DNA of 64,000 nt from an uncultured Sphaerochaeta sp. (GTDB lineage: Bacteria > Spirochaetota > Spirochaetia > Sphaerochaetales > Sphaerochaetaceae). The notes under the pieces are model-generated. The model saw only the letters and a program-made list of their open reading frames with translations. It was not told where the DNA came from and did no database searches. Below, piece after piece: positions 24,591-33,009 of the stretch. Position 1 is the stretch's first letter, and every line of letters starts with the position of its first letter. The stretch is taken from contig NZ_OY763408.1 in assembly GCF_963667405.1 (NCBI RefSeq), positions 1 through 64,000 on the forward strand, written 5' to 3'. The position numbers were made by a program, and so were the translations under genes.

Positions 24591-24610
24591 GGTGACTCCT
24601 TTGGTGTAGG

Positions 24611-24645
24611 AAACACAAACCGGCCTTGCTTCAGGCAAAGCCGGT
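24611..24645 (-). terminator. Terminator after the ferritin gene
   Basis: ACCGGCCTTGC (24619-24629) pairs with GCAAAGCCGGT (24635-24645) with one mismatch and a 5-base loop. On the minus strand it is followed by TTTGTGTTT. The pirin gene begins just beyond it, so some read-through may still feed pirin. Confidence 0.65.
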
Positions 24646-24655
24646 GATACAAATC

Positions 24656-25168
24656 CTAGATGACCAGTGAGGGTGGGTTGAAGACCCTGCTTGCCAACTC
24701 TTGGTTGAGCATGAAGAGCCCTCGGTTGTCCGAGCCGAAGACTTCAAACTTCTGGATGTTCTCCTGTGCGTTCATCTCCTCCTCACCCTGTTCCTTGATG
24801 AACCAGTTGAGGAACTCCAGGGTACGATAGTCCTTCGCCTTGGAAGCTTCCTCGTAGATGGTATTGATGGAGGCTGTCACATACTCTTCGTGCTTGAGCG
24901 CTTCGACAAGCGGCTGCTTGAAGTCCTCATACTTCATGGTGGGGTCGGCAATGGCAGAGAGGGTAACGCCATGGCCATTGTTCAGCAGGTACTGGCGGAA
25001 GAGCATGGCATGACTCATCTCCTCCTGAGCCTGGACCTTGAACCAGTTCTCATACCCAAGAAGGCCTTTTTCTGCATAGAAGGTTGCCATATCCAGATAG
25101 AGATAGGCAGAGTAGAACTCCTTGTTCACTTGTGCATTGATCAGGTCAGCAATTGGTTGTGCCAGCAT
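24656..25168 (-). CDS. ftnA: Non-haem ferritin
   Basis: A 170-aa iron-storage protein of the four-helix ferritin type that forms a 24-subunit shell. Ferroxidase-site residues are visible: Glu in NKEFYSAYLYL, the E..H pair in QAQEEMSHAML, and Glu and Gln in KEQGEEEMNAQENI. There is no haem-ligand Met pattern of bacterioferritin. It has its own promoter with a 17-base spacer and a Shine-Dalgarno (AAGGAG). It stores iron, which fits the large number of Fe-S proteins encoded nearby and protects against air exposure in an anaerobe. Confidence 0.95.
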   Translation of the reverse strand: MLAQPIADLINAQVNKEFYSAYLYLDMATFYAEKGLLGYENWFKVQAQEEMSHAMLFRQYLLNNGHGVTLSAIADPTMKYEDFKQPLVEALKHEEYVTASINTIYEEASKAKDYRTLEFLNWFIKEQGEEEMNAQENIQKFEVFGSDNRGLFMLNQELASRVFNPPSLVI

Positions 25169-25204
25169 GGGAATTTCTCCTTATGAGTGTACCGTGATAT
25201 GCAA

Positions 25205-25233
25205 AGTATACTAGTAAGATTTCGTATCGACAA
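25205..25233 (-). promoter_or_regulatory. Promoter of the ferritin gene
   Basis: Minus-strand TTGTCG (25233-25228), 17-base spacer, TATACT (25210-25205). The leader of about 30 bases carries AAGGAG. No Fur-type palindrome is obvious. Confidence 0.65.
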
Positions 25234-25252
25234 GGTCTGAAGAGGGGGGGAG

Positions 25253-25281
25253 TTGTTTCCCATGAATTGACGGTGTAGAAT
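25253..25281 (+). promoter_or_regulatory. Promoter of ktrB-ktrA, probably nearly leaderless
   Basis: TTGTTT (25253-25258), 17-base spacer, TAGAAT (25276-25281). The -10 box overlaps the first in-frame ATG (25280), so the ATG at 25292 is the likelier start. The mRNA leader would then be only about four bases, and no Shine-Dalgarno is present. Confidence 0.55.
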
Positions 25282-25291
25282 GCACTCCATC

Positions 25292-26590
25292 ATGAAACCG
25301 AAGCGCAAGCAGTCCTTGCAACCCAACCATGTCCTGTTGATTGGCTTTCTTGCCATCATCCTCATCGGCTCTCTCTTGCTGATGCTCCCGATTGCCCGGA
25401 ACCAGAACATTTCCCTCTCCTATATCGACGCCCTCTTCATCTCCACCAGCGCTGTCTGTGTAACCGGGTTGGTTACCGTAGATGTGGCTCTTACCTTTTC
25501 CTTGTTCGGTCGTACCGTCATAGCGTTTCTGATACTGCTCGGCGGTTTGGGATTTGCCTCCATTGTCATCTCCTTCAGCTTGTTGCTGGGCATGAACATC
25601 GGCATCGGAAAGCGTACCCTGATCAAGGAGGCGTACAACCTTACCTCCATGCAGGGAACGCTGAGGGTTGTCCGGGCGGTTGCCATTGCCGGGTTCGCAT
25701 TCCAGGCATTGGGGACCTTCATTGAATATTTCATTTTCCGGAACACCTATGCACCCTCCGCTGCGTTCGGCCACGCCTTGTTCAACACCATCAGCGCATT
25801 CAACAACGCAGGCTTTGACCTGATGGGGGAGTACAAAAGCCTTACCGGTTATCGTCACTCCTTGGGAATGAACCTTACCACCGCTATGCTGATCATCTTG
25901 GGTGGAAGCGGCTTTTTTGTGCTTGCCGATGTGTTTCGCAACCGGAGGTGGAACAAGCTGAGCATGCATACCAGGATTGTACTTTCCATGAATCTGATCC
26001 TGCTTGCAGGCGGCACCATCTTTTTTGCCTTGGAGGAACGGCTGGATCTGCTTGCCTCTTTTTTCCAGAGTGCCACTGCACGTACGGCAGGGTTCAATAC
26101 CGTGGATATCGGCTCGTTCAGCCAAGCGGGGTTGCTGTTCATGATGGCTTTGATGTTCATCGGTGCCTCGCCAGGTTCAACCGGTGGTGGTATCAAGACC
26201 ACCACGACGTTCACCCTGTTCTTGAGTCTCAGCTCACTCATGTTTCGTCGTGAGCCGGCGGCATTCAAGCGCAAGGTAGGCAATGAGAGTATCCTCAAAG
26301 CATTTCAGGTGTTGCTTCTTTCCTCGTTTCTGGTAAGCGGAGGAAGTTTCCTCCTCTTGCTGATTGAGGGAGAGCGTTTCAGCTTCATCTCCATTCTCTT
26401 TGAGACGGTGTCGGCATTCGCCACCGTTGGACTCTCCACCGGAATCACCACGGAACTTGCATCCCTGTCCAAAGGGGTCATCATGATCATCATGTTTGCC
26501 GGAAGGGTTGGCCCGATCACCATCGCCACCAGCCTGAAAGCAAAACCATCTCATCTCAGTCATGTCGAGGAACAGGTGTTCATCGGCTAG
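25292..26590 (+). CDS. ktrB: Potassium uptake channel subunit KtrB/TrkH type
   Basis: About 432 aa with the four M1-P-M2 repeats of the Ktr/Trk/HKT family. Filter-like loops are visible as SAVCVTGLVTVD, SAFNNAGFDLMG, ATARTAGFNTVDIG and SAFATVGLSTGIT, each with the filter Gly. The GASPGSTGGGIKTTT segment after repeat three is also characteristic. It imports K+ together with the ktrA-encoded RCK subunit, which follows 14 bases downstream. The start at 25292 rather than 25280 follows from the position of the -10 box. Confidence 0.93.
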   Translation: MKPKRKQSLQPNHVLLIGFLAIILIGSLLLMLPIARNQNISLSYIDALFISTSAVCVTGLVTVDVALTFSLFGRTVIAFLILLGGLGFASIVISFSLLLGMNIGIGKRTLIKEAYNLTSMQGTLRVVRAVAIAGFAFQALGTFIEYFIFRNTYAPSAAFGHALFNTISAFNNAGFDLMGEYKSLTGYRHSLGMNLTTAMLIILGGSGFFVLADVFRNRRWNKLSMHTRIVLSMNLILLAGGTIFFALEERLDLLASFFQSATARTAGFNTVDIGSFSQAGLLFMMALMFIGASPGSTGGGIKTTTTFTLFLSLSSLMFRREPAAFKRKVGNESILKAFQVLLLSSFLVSGGSFLLLLIEGERFSFISILFETVSAFATVGLSTGITTELASLSKGVIMIIMFAGRVGPITIATSLKAKPSHLSHVEEQVFIG

Positions 26591-26604
26591 TGGAGGCACA
26601 TACC

Positions 26605-27276
26605 ATGAAAAAGGAATTCGATCCGGATGCATACGGCATCATCGGCTTGGGAAGATTCGGACTGTCCCTTGCTTTGGAACTCACCGCAGCAGGGAAGCAG
26701 GTCATCGTCCTGGAGATTGAGGCTGAGAAGCTGGATGCAGTGAAGGACCAGATCGAGAACATCTATCCGGTGAAGGCCATCACGGCTGATGTGCTCAATG
26801 AATCGGGCATCTCCCACTGTCATACGGCAATTGTCTGCATCGGAAAGGATATCGAGTCAAACATCCTGGTGACCATGAGCCTCTTGGAGCTGGGCATCCC
26901 CCGAGTCATCGCCAAGGCGACCAGTCCCAACCATGGCAAGGTGCTCGAACGCATCGGGGCGGAGGCTGTGTTTCCTGAAGTGGAGATGGGTGCCCGTCTT
27001 GCACGCTCTTTGGTGTCGACCGGTACCTTGGACTTCCTTGAGCTGTGTGAGGATTTTTCCATTGCCAATATCAATCTCACCTCTGTGTTTGCAAAACAGA
27101 CAGTTGGCGAATTGAATGTACGCAAGCGATTCCATCTGAACATCATCGTAGTGATACGAGAGGGAAAGGCCATCAGCGAGATTGTACCGGAGCTGATGCT
27201 GCTGGAGAACGATGTGCTGGTGGTTGGCGGAACCAACGAAGCCATCAAACGATTTGAGAAGGCTAATGAAGACTAG
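26605..27276 (+). CDS. ktrA: Potassium uptake regulatory subunit KtrA/TrkA type
   Basis: A 223-aa RCK protein that forms the cytoplasmic gating ring of the Ktr channel. Residues 1-135 are an RCK_N Rossmann domain with the nucleotide motif IIGLGRFGLSLA, and residues 140-223 are a TrkA_C domain (VGELNVRKRFHLNIIVVIREG). ATG 26605 is selected since GGAGG lies nine bases upstream; the GTG at 26590 would put that ribosome-binding site inside the gene. It overlaps the end of the convergent gamma-carbonic anhydrase gene by 4 bases. Confidence 0.93.
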   Translation: MKKEFDPDAYGIIGLGRFGLSLALELTAAGKQVIVLEIEAEKLDAVKDQIENIYPVKAITADVLNESGISHCHTAIVCIGKDIESNILVTMSLLELGIPRVIAKATSPNHGKVLERIGAEAVFPEVEMGARLARSLVSTGTLDFLELCEDFSIANINLTSVFAKQTVGELNVRKRFHLNIIVVIREGKAISEIVPELMLLENDVLVVGGTNEAIKRFEKANED

Positions 27277-27794
27277 CCGATCGCTTGGCTTCCGTCTGCC
27301 AGATCCTGTGCATAGTGAGCGTACTCCTCGGTGTTCTCTCTGATCTTCTCGTACTCCTCATCAGAGAGGGTGCGCACCAGCTTGGCGGGAACACCCATCA
27401 GCAGGGAGCGGGGAGGGAAGCTCTTGTTCGGAGAGACCACCGACCCTGCACCTACCAAGGACTGCTCGCCGATTGAACTGCCATCCAGTACAATGGCTCC
27501 CATCCCGATGAGACACTCATCGGCGATGGTACAGGCGTGCAATATCGCGCTATGCCCAACCGTACAACGATCGCCCACCACCAGATTTCGGTCCCGGGTC
27601 ACGTGCAACACGGCATTGTCCTGGATGTTGGTCTGCTTTCCGATCTCAATCGAGCCCACATCGGCCCTGAGGGTCGCATGAAACCAGACTGAGGAGCCCT
27701 CTTTGAGTGTCACGCTTCCGATGAGGTCGGCGGATGGGGCAATCCAGCATCCCTCACCAATCACAGGCTTGTTCTCGTTGTGTGCATACTGCAT
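27273..27794 (-). CDS. Gamma-carbonic anhydrase-like hexapeptide-repeat protein
   Basis: A 173-aa left-handed beta-helix protein of the gamma-carbonic anhydrase/PaaY/YrdA group. Hexapeptide repeats run from about residue 10 to 130. Key residues are Arg-Asp in LRADVGSIEIG, Gln-Asp in TNIQDNAVLH, and the His ligands in VLHV and VGHSAILHAC, matching the usual three-His zinc site. Whether it has carbonic anhydrase activity cannot be told from sequence. It is divergent from znuA, with the likely Zur palindrome about 50 bases upstream of its start. Confidence 0.88.
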   Translation of the reverse strand: MQYAHNENKPVIGEGCWIAPSADLIGSVTLKEGSSVWFHATLRADVGSIEIGKQTNIQDNAVLHVTRDRNLVVGDRCTVGHSAILHACTIADECLIGMGAIVLDGSSIGEQSLVGAGSVVSPNKSFPPRSLLMGVPAKLVRTLSDEEYEKIRENTEEYAHYAQDLADGSQAIG

Positions 27795-27841
27795 GGCTGC
27801 ATTGAACCATATTCAAAGCGTGATGTACAGGGAGTGGTAAA

Positions 27842-27885
27842 AAATTTGCGAATGACTTGCAAATTTGTACCAACTTCAGTATCTT
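27842..27885 (+). promoter_or_regulatory. Promoter and probable Zur operator of znuACB-zur
   Basis: AAATTTGC (27842-27849), a 9-base spacer and GCAAATTT (27859-27866) make a perfect 25-base palindrome. It overlaps the -35 box of a promoter TTGCAA (27857-27862), 17 bases, TATCTT (27880-27885). The last gene of the operon encodes a Fur-family regulator, so this is most simply its own operator. Confidence 0.75.
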
Positions 27886-27907
27886 GGAATGCGTACCAGG
27901 AGGTACC

Positions 27908-28831
27908 ATGAACAAGCATTTTCCCACTCTTTTGTATATGTTGCTTCTTGTTCCCGCCCTTGTGTTCTCAACGGGGACTCGTGAGCAAGCACCCGATGAC
28001 ACCTTGCCCGTTGTGGCCGTGAGCATTCTTCCCCAGGCCTATTTTGTGGATAGGATCGCCCCGTCCCTGGTGGATGCACTCACCTTGGTGGGGGAGGGGC
28101 AGAATCCCCACTCCTACGAACCATCCCCCTCACAAATGGCTCGCTTGGCAAAGGCGGATGTATGGATTCTCAGCGGAACCGACTTCGAGCATGCCCTCGA
28201 GGACAAGATCCAGGCGCTGTATCCCAATCTGCTCGTAGTCGACGGAACGCAAGGGATGACCTTGCGCACGCTGGAAGCGCATGACCATGAAGAGGAAGCG
28301 GCTCATGAGGAGCACGATGAGCATGATTTGAATATCGACCGGCATACCTGGCTTGGCTGGTCCCAGGCCAAGGTCCTGGCAACCAATACCCAAAAGGCGC
28401 TCTTGGCCGTGCTCGACGAGGAGCATCATCAGATGATAGAAGCAAACACCGCGACCCTGCTTTCTGAAATCGATGCACTCTTTGCCGATATGCAGAAAAA
28501 ACTTGCTCCGCTCTCCGGGAGCACCGTCTTCGTGTATCATCCCTCCTTCGGCTACTTCCTCGACTCGTTCGGCCTGATGCAGGAAGCAGTTGAGACCGGA
28601 GGGAAGGAACCTACTGCACGCGATCTCTCCCTCCTGATCGCTAAAGCCAAGGCAGAGAACGCCCAGGCAATCTTCGTGCAGAAACAATTCCCTGCAGCCA
28701 GCGCCCAGACCGTGGCACAGGCCATAGGAGCCGAGGTTCTCGCCCTCGATCCGCTTGCCTACGATTGGCTGGAGAATATCCGCCTGATGGGAGAGACGTT
28801 GGCGAACGTCAGTGAGGGGCAGCAGCGATGA
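27908..28831 (+). CDS. znuA: Zinc ABC transporter substrate-binding protein ZnuA
   Basis: About 307 aa, exported, with a signal sequence (LLYMLLLVPALVFS). It is a cluster A-I metal-binding protein. The metal-site His residues appear in NPHSYEPSPSQ, DRHTWLG and YHPSFGYF, with Asp in ALDPLAYDW. A loop rich in His, Asp and Glu (HDHEEEAAHEEHDEHD) lies before the DRHTW motif and is typical of zinc-specific members. ATG 27908 is chosen for the AGGAGG seven bases upstream; an earlier frame-open start would fall inside the operator. It overlaps znuC by ATGA. Confidence 0.93.
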   Translation: MNKHFPTLLYMLLLVPALVFSTGTREQAPDDTLPVVAVSILPQAYFVDRIAPSLVDALTLVGEGQNPHSYEPSPSQMARLAKADVWILSGTDFEHALEDKIQALYPNLLVVDGTQGMTLRTLEAHDHEEEAAHEEHDEHDLNIDRHTWLGWSQAKVLATNTQKALLAVLDEEHHQMIEANTATLLSEIDALFADMQKKLAPLSGSTVFVYHPSFGYFLDSFGLMQEAVETGGKEPTARDLSLLIAKAKAENAQAIFVQKQFPAASAQTVAQAIGAEVLALDPLAYDWLENIRLMGETLANVSEGQQR

Positions 28832-29601
28832 GCGTTCCTATTGTTCTCCATTTCCATGAGGTCTCGTTTTCCTATCCGCATCTGACGGTACTGGAAGATG
28901 TGAGTTTTCACGTCCACGAGGGTGAGTTCATCGCCCTTGTAGGCCCCAATGGTTCAGGCAAGACCACGCTTTTGAAGCTCATCCTTGGCCTTGAGCAACC
29001 CAAATCAGGGACCATCGAGCTCTTGGGGCAGAATCCCAGCAAAGCCCGTGTCCAGATCGGGTACGTGCCTCAGCATGCGTCCTACGATCCCAGCTTCCCC
29101 ATTTCGGTCCTGGAGGTGGTGAAAATGGGAATGGTGGAAGCGCGTGGCAGGCAACCCAAGGAAAGGCTCAAGGAGATGGCTCTTGAAGCGCTGGGTCAGG
29201 TTGAGCTTGCCGCTCTTGCCGAACGTCCCTACAGTGATTTGAGTGGGGGGCAGCGCAGGCGTGTGTTGGTTGCCCGTGCCCTTGCCTCCAAGCCGGGTCT
29301 CCTCATCCTGGACGAACCGGTGGCAAACATGGACAAGGAGAGTGAGGTGCGTCTCTATGCCACCCTTGGGAAACTCAAAGGAAACACCACCATTCTCATC
29401 GTAACGCACGACATGCGCATGGTCTCTTCCCTCACCGACCGGGTCTTCTGCATTGATGCCCACAAGGAGGGCAAGGTAGGACGCACCGTGGTCCAGCATA
29501 TGCTGCAGGATGTGGAAGGGGATGGCAGCAAGCGGGTCCTGCACGACATTGAGATCCCTGCAGACCAGTGCCAGTATCCCAGGGAGGCTGACAATGAGTG
29601 A
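28828..29601 (+). CDS. znuC: Zinc ABC transporter ATP-binding protein ZnuC
   Basis: A 257-aa ATPase with Walker A GPNGSGKTTLLKL, Q-loop GYVPQHASYDPSFP, signature LSGGQRRRVLVARAL and Walker B LLILDEPVANMD. The PQ...FP segment is common in metal-type ABC ATPases. The last 40 residues, after VFCIDAHKEGKVG, are a tail past the usual end. The gene overlaps znuA by 4 bases and znuB by 8 bases. Confidence 0.94.
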   Translation: MSVPIVLHFHEVSFSYPHLTVLEDVSFHVHEGEFIALVGPNGSGKTTLLKLILGLEQPKSGTIELLGQNPSKARVQIGYVPQHASYDPSFPISVLEVVKMGMVEARGRQPKERLKEMALEALGQVELAALAERPYSDLSGGQRRRVLVARALASKPGLLILDEPVANMDKESEVRLYATLGKLKGNTTILIVTHDMRMVSSLTDRVFCIDAHKEGKVGRTVVQHMLQDVEGDGSKRVLHDIEIPADQCQYPREADNE

Positions 29602-30454
29602 ACTGCTCAGTTTTTTCAAGGCCCTGTTCAGTCCAGACTTCCCATTCGTACGCAATGCGTTCTTCGCAGGGGTGCTTTCTTCGGTCCTCTTCGGTGTCCT
29701 GGGGTCGGTGGTCACCGTCAAACGGATCGCCGGCCTTGCCGGAGCCATCAGCCATGCAGTGCTTGGCGGTATCGGGATCTCGCTCTATCTCTCCGCCACA
29801 GGCAAGGTTCCCAACCTCAGTCCCATGGTAGGAGCCATTGTCTTTGCCCTGCTCTCCGCCTTGATCATCGGCACAGTCTCATTGAAGTCAAAGCAGCGTG
29901 AGGATACAGTCATCCAGGCCATCTGGGCGATAGGGATGAGCATCGGGGTGCTCTTCATGGCCAAGACGCCGGGCTACACCGACCCCTCCAGTTATCTGTT
30001 CGGCAATATCCTGCTGATCTCCACCCAGGATCTTGTATTGCTTCTGGTCCTCGACATCATCGTCATCCTGCTTGCCTGGTACTTTTATCCCCAGATAGAG
30101 GCAACAAGCTTCGATGAGGAGTTCAGCCAGGTCCGGGGTATCCCCACGCGTTTGGTCTTCTTGGTGATTCTTGCCATTACTGCCGTGGCAGTAGTGCTGC
30201 TGCAGACCTTTGTAGGTATTGTCATGGTCATCGCCATGCTCACCCTTCCGGCAGGGACAGCAGGTTTTGGGGCCCGGAATCTGGTCTCCCTGATGATTGG
30301 CTCCACGCTGTTTGCCCTCCTTTTCTCGTTCGCCGGGCTTGCCGCAGGCTGGATGCTCGATCTTCCCGTAGGAGCAATGGTCGTGGTTATTGCAGGAGCC
30401 TTTTTCCTCGGTAGATCCGCTGGACATCTTATCAGGATGAGGAGGAGCACATGA
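29594..30454 (+). CDS. znuB: Zinc ABC transporter permease ZnuB
   Basis: A 286-aa membrane protein of the ABC-3 family with about eight hydrophobic helices, including FLGSVVT-like start segments, AGLAGAISHAVLGGIGISLYL, LIIGTVSLKS, LLLVLDIIVILLAWYFY and VFLVILAITAVAVVLLQTFVG. ATG 29594 (MSELLSFFKAL) follows a GGGAGG and overlaps the end of znuC; the longer open frame inside znuC is not used. It overlaps the next gene, zur, by ATGA. Confidence 0.94.
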   Translation: MSELLSFFKALFSPDFPFVRNAFFAGVLSSVLFGVLGSVVTVKRIAGLAGAISHAVLGGIGISLYLSATGKVPNLSPMVGAIVFALLSALIIGTVSLKSKQREDTVIQAIWAIGMSIGVLFMAKTPGYTDPSSYLFGNILLISTQDLVLLLVLDIIVILLAWYFYPQIEATSFDEEFSQVRGIPTRLVFLVILAITAVAVVLLQTFVGIVMVIAMLTLPAGTAGFGARNLVSLMIGSTLFALLFSFAGLAAGWMLDLPVGAMVVVIAGAFFLGRSAGHLIRMRRST

Positions 30455-30834
30455 CCAAGGCACGAAAAGCCATTTTGGAGGCGCTTAAGGTCAGCACCCA
30501 GCCGGTGACGGCAATGATGCTTGCCAAAGAACCTTCGCTTGCTTACGACCAGGCAACGGTCTACCGGAATCTGCACTACCTCGAGGAGATGGGGATGGCC
30601 CAATCCTTCATTCTTCACTGTACAGAGCATGGGACTGAGCGGTATTACAGCTATCGGGGAACGGAAACCGGTACCCACCACCACTGGTTTCACTGTGAGA
30701 AGTGCCACTGCTTCATTGACCTTGGAAGCTGTGGCTACGACGAGCAAATGCGTTCCTGGGAACAGAAATGGGGGTTCACCATCACCGACCACACCTTTTT
30801 CCTGACCGGGACTTGCAAGCAGTGCAACTCCTAG
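30451..30834 (+). CDS. zur: Fur-family regulator, probably Zur
   Basis: A 127-aa metalloregulator. The N-terminal winged helix is visible as AILEALKVSTQPVTAMMLAKE and YDQATVYRNLHYLEEMGM. The C-terminal part carries metal ligands in THHHWFHCEKCHCFIDL and a final CKQC pair, so both CxxC structural-zinc motifs are present. Its position as fourth gene of the znuACB operon, with an ATGA overlap, indicates zinc rather than iron sensing. It probably represses the operon through the palindrome at 27842-27866. It ends in a 4-base convergent overlap with the LuxR gene. Confidence 0.9.
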   Translation: MTKARKAILEALKVSTQPVTAMMLAKEPSLAYDQATVYRNLHYLEEMGMAQSFILHCTEHGTERYYSYRGTETGTHHHWFHCEKCHCFIDLGSCGYDEQMRSWEQKWGFTITDHTFFLTGTCKQCNS

Positions 30835-31748
30835 TTGTTGATCAGGGAGAAAAGCTGAAGACGGTTGTTGACGCCCAGTTTGGCATAGATGTTCTTGATA
30901 TGGGTCTTCACGGTATTGGGGGAGATGAAGAGTTTTTTCGCAATCTCCTGATTGCTCAGCCCTTCCACCAGGAGGGTGATGATCTCCCGCTCGCGGTCTG
31001 AGATTCCCAGTTGCTTTGCCTTTGCGACGGTAAGTTTTCCTGCCTTCTCATAGGTAAGGAAATACCGTCGGCTGATGAAGTAGTAGAGATAGACCGAAAG
31101 TACGGCAAAGCTCAGATAGACAAGCTTGAACGCAACCTTCCTGAAGAACAACAGATCCAAGGGAAAGAGAAAGAACAACGGCAGAAAGGTGTAGCAGATA
31201 CCCTTCAACAGCCGCTCTTCCTCCCAGGTTGTTGCGCGTTTTGCATAGATGCAACCCAGGATTCCATGGATGACCAGAAACATGCTTGCACTGAAAAAGT
31301 GGTAGCGGATGGTATCATCGAGGGCTTTGACCCAATCGCCACCACTTTTTGCAAAGACAATCCACAAACTGAGTAGGAAAAAGAGAAGGATCAGGAGGGA
31401 GAGGATGCGATTGCCCAGATGTTTCTGTTCGTCGCTCGCCTTGATCAGCCTGATCAGGTATCTGCTGAGCAATAGCAAAAGCAAGGTGGTCAAAAGGATG
31501 GAGAGCAGTGTGGCTCCCAGGGCGAACACCTCATACGATTTAGATTGGAGCGTCGGTTCATCCAGCACCCTGCCCAGGTAGGTGGCCAACAAGGTCAGAC
31601 AGACCTGCAGGCTCAGCGGGGTGAGAACGGTCAGGAAGGAACCAGTGTAAGCATCGTTCATCCGGACCCGCAAGAGGATGCACAGACAGGTGATGGAAAC
31701 CACCAAGGCTGTGGTGAGGAAGAGCAGGAAGTCGGATAGGATCAGCAT
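30831..31748 (-). CDS. Membrane-bound LuxR-type regulator (export cassette 2)
   Basis: A 305-aa protein with about seven hydrophobic helices in the first 230 residues (FLLFLTTALVVSITCLCIL, LQVCLTLLATYLG, LGATLLSILLTTLLLLLL and so on) and a C-terminal LuxR helix-turn-helix: ISDREREIITLLVEGLSNQEIAKKLFISPNTVKTHIKNIYAKL. It is therefore a one-component regulator tied to the membrane, likely sensing envelope state. ATG 31748 has GGGAGGG before it. It is the last gene of the RND/LolA/barrel cassette, 37 bases after the barrel gene, which suggests it controls that cassette. Confidence 0.85.
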   Translation of the reverse strand: MLILSDFLLFLTTALVVSITCLCILLRVRMNDAYTGSFLTVLTPLSLQVCLTLLATYLGRVLDEPTLQSKSYEVFALGATLLSILLTTLLLLLLSRYLIRLIKASDEQKHLGNRILSLLILLFFLLSLWIVFAKSGGDWVKALDDTIRYHFFSASMFLVIHGILGCIYAKRATTWEEERLLKGICYTFLPLFFLFPLDLLFFRKVAFKLVYLSFAVLSVYLYYFISRRYFLTYEKAGKLTVAKAKQLGISDREREIITLLVEGLSNQEIAKKLFISPNTVKTHIKNIYAKLGVNNRLQLFSLINN

Positions 31749-31785
31749 AGAGTCCCTCCCTGCCAATCCTACCATACACTTGCTG

Positions 31786-33009
31786 CTAGAACCAAGCTTG
31801 CATGCCTACCGTACAGCCATCATTTTCGTCCCAACTCTTGTACAAGCTGCTCTTGTCACCCAATGCGCCGTAGAAGGTTGCTTTCCCAAACACCTGGAGA
31901 TTGTCCTGCAGAGCATAGGAGAGCCCAAGCAGAAGTGCGTATCCTTCACTCTCCATCTGATAAGTCAAAGCCCCTCGGATTGTCAGCGTCTGCTGCAGCA
32001 GAGGCTGTTCCACCACGAAGATGAGGGTATTCTCATACGCCTTGCCATCGTAGGAGGCGAGAAAATCGATATCAGAAGAATTTGTGCTGAAGTCGAACAC
32101 ATACCTTCCTTGATAGGCAAGGGCGAGGAAAGCCGAAGTGGTAGGGTGTGTATAGGAGAGCTCTGCAAGGTAGGCCATCTTGTTGTTGAAGAGAGCGCTG
32201 TCAGTTCCCTTGCTGTCTTCACTGAGAAAGAAGCCTCCTTCAAAGGCCAACGTGAAGGGCTCAAAAAAGAGACTGGATTCCAGACCGAAAAGCTGGTAGC
32301 GGGTGTAGAGCAGGTTTATGGAGAGTGGGGCCAAGCTTGTGATCGAAAATCCCGGGTCAGGATAGTGCCCATTGAAATAGAGCAGTCCTGCATCCAGCTT
32401 ACCCTTTGAGATGCGATAGCGGCTGCCCACCTCGTATGCTGAGAGTGCATGGGTATCCATCTCCGTAAAGGAAGCAGTTGAGAAGGCCGTTGGGACAAGG
32501 CTGTACCGCCCCTCGGTGGGAAGATACGAGGGGGTAAACCCCGGTTTTGCCACCAGCTCGAGCGAGCCGGCATCCCCATACGTGGTGAAGAGGACCAGAA
32601 AGGTCGGCCTTTTCATCTTCTCCAAGTCATCTACCAACCCCCGTCTGAGATCCCTGCCTTGCAGAACGTCAACGACATGGCTTACCGAGGCACTCCCCCA
32701 GGGATGGGTGAACACTCCCGCCTTGAGGGAATGCTGACCGAAGAACAGGGAAAGGGACAGTTCGACCGATTCCAGACTATTGCTTGCCGAGTCGTAGGAG
32801 AGGGAGGCCAGTGCCCGGTAGCGCTCCTCGTTGTACTCCCCGATGAAGGAGAGGTCTGTCTGTTGCTGGAACTGCTTGTCCAGATAGAGGCCGAATCCTG
32901 ATTCGAGCTCGAACGAGAGGGTTCGGCTGGCCTGCTCGGCAAAGAAATCGAAACTGTACAGAGGCAGCAGCATAAGGACAAGCAGAAGTGTTATGAGTAT
33001 GCGTTTCAT
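31786..33009 (-). CDS. Predicted outer-membrane beta-barrel protein (export cassette 2)
   Basis: A 407-aa exported protein with a signal peptide (ILITLLLVLMLLPLYS) and alternating beta strands, ending in an aromatic residue (MQAWF). The stretch from LKAGVFTHPWGSASVSHVVDVLQGRDLRRG through KRPTFLVLFTTYGDAGSLELVAKPGF follows the pattern of DUF1302-like barrels found with RND pumps. It overlaps the LolA-like gene by one base. It is the probable outer-membrane partner of cassette 2; function is inferred from context only. Confidence 0.7.
   Translation of the reverse strand: MKRILITLLLVLMLLPLYSFDFFAEQASRTLSFELESGFGLYLDKQFQQQTDLSFIGEYNEERYRALASLSYDSASNSLESVELSLSLFFGQHSLKAGVFTHPWGSASVSHVVDVLQGRDLRRGLVDDLEKMKRPTFLVLFTTYGDAGSLELVAKPGFTPSYLPTEGRYSLVPTAFSTASFTEMDTHALSAYEVGSRYRISKGKLDAGLLYFNGHYPDPGFSITSLAPLSINLLYTRYQLFGLESSLFFEPFTLAFEGGFFLSEDSKGTDSALFNNKMAYLAELSYTHPTTSAFLALAYQGRYVFDFSTNSSDIDFLASYDGKAYENTLIFVVEQPLLQQTLTIRGALTYQMESEGYALLLGLSYALQDNLQVFGKATFYGALGDKSSLYKSWDENDGCTVGMQAWF

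Noticed and set aside
25211..26125. Minus-strand open frame of 304 codons antisense to ktrB
   Set aside because: The Gly/Gln/Lys-rich translation is typical of a shadow of a membrane-protein gene, and ktrB is unmistakable.
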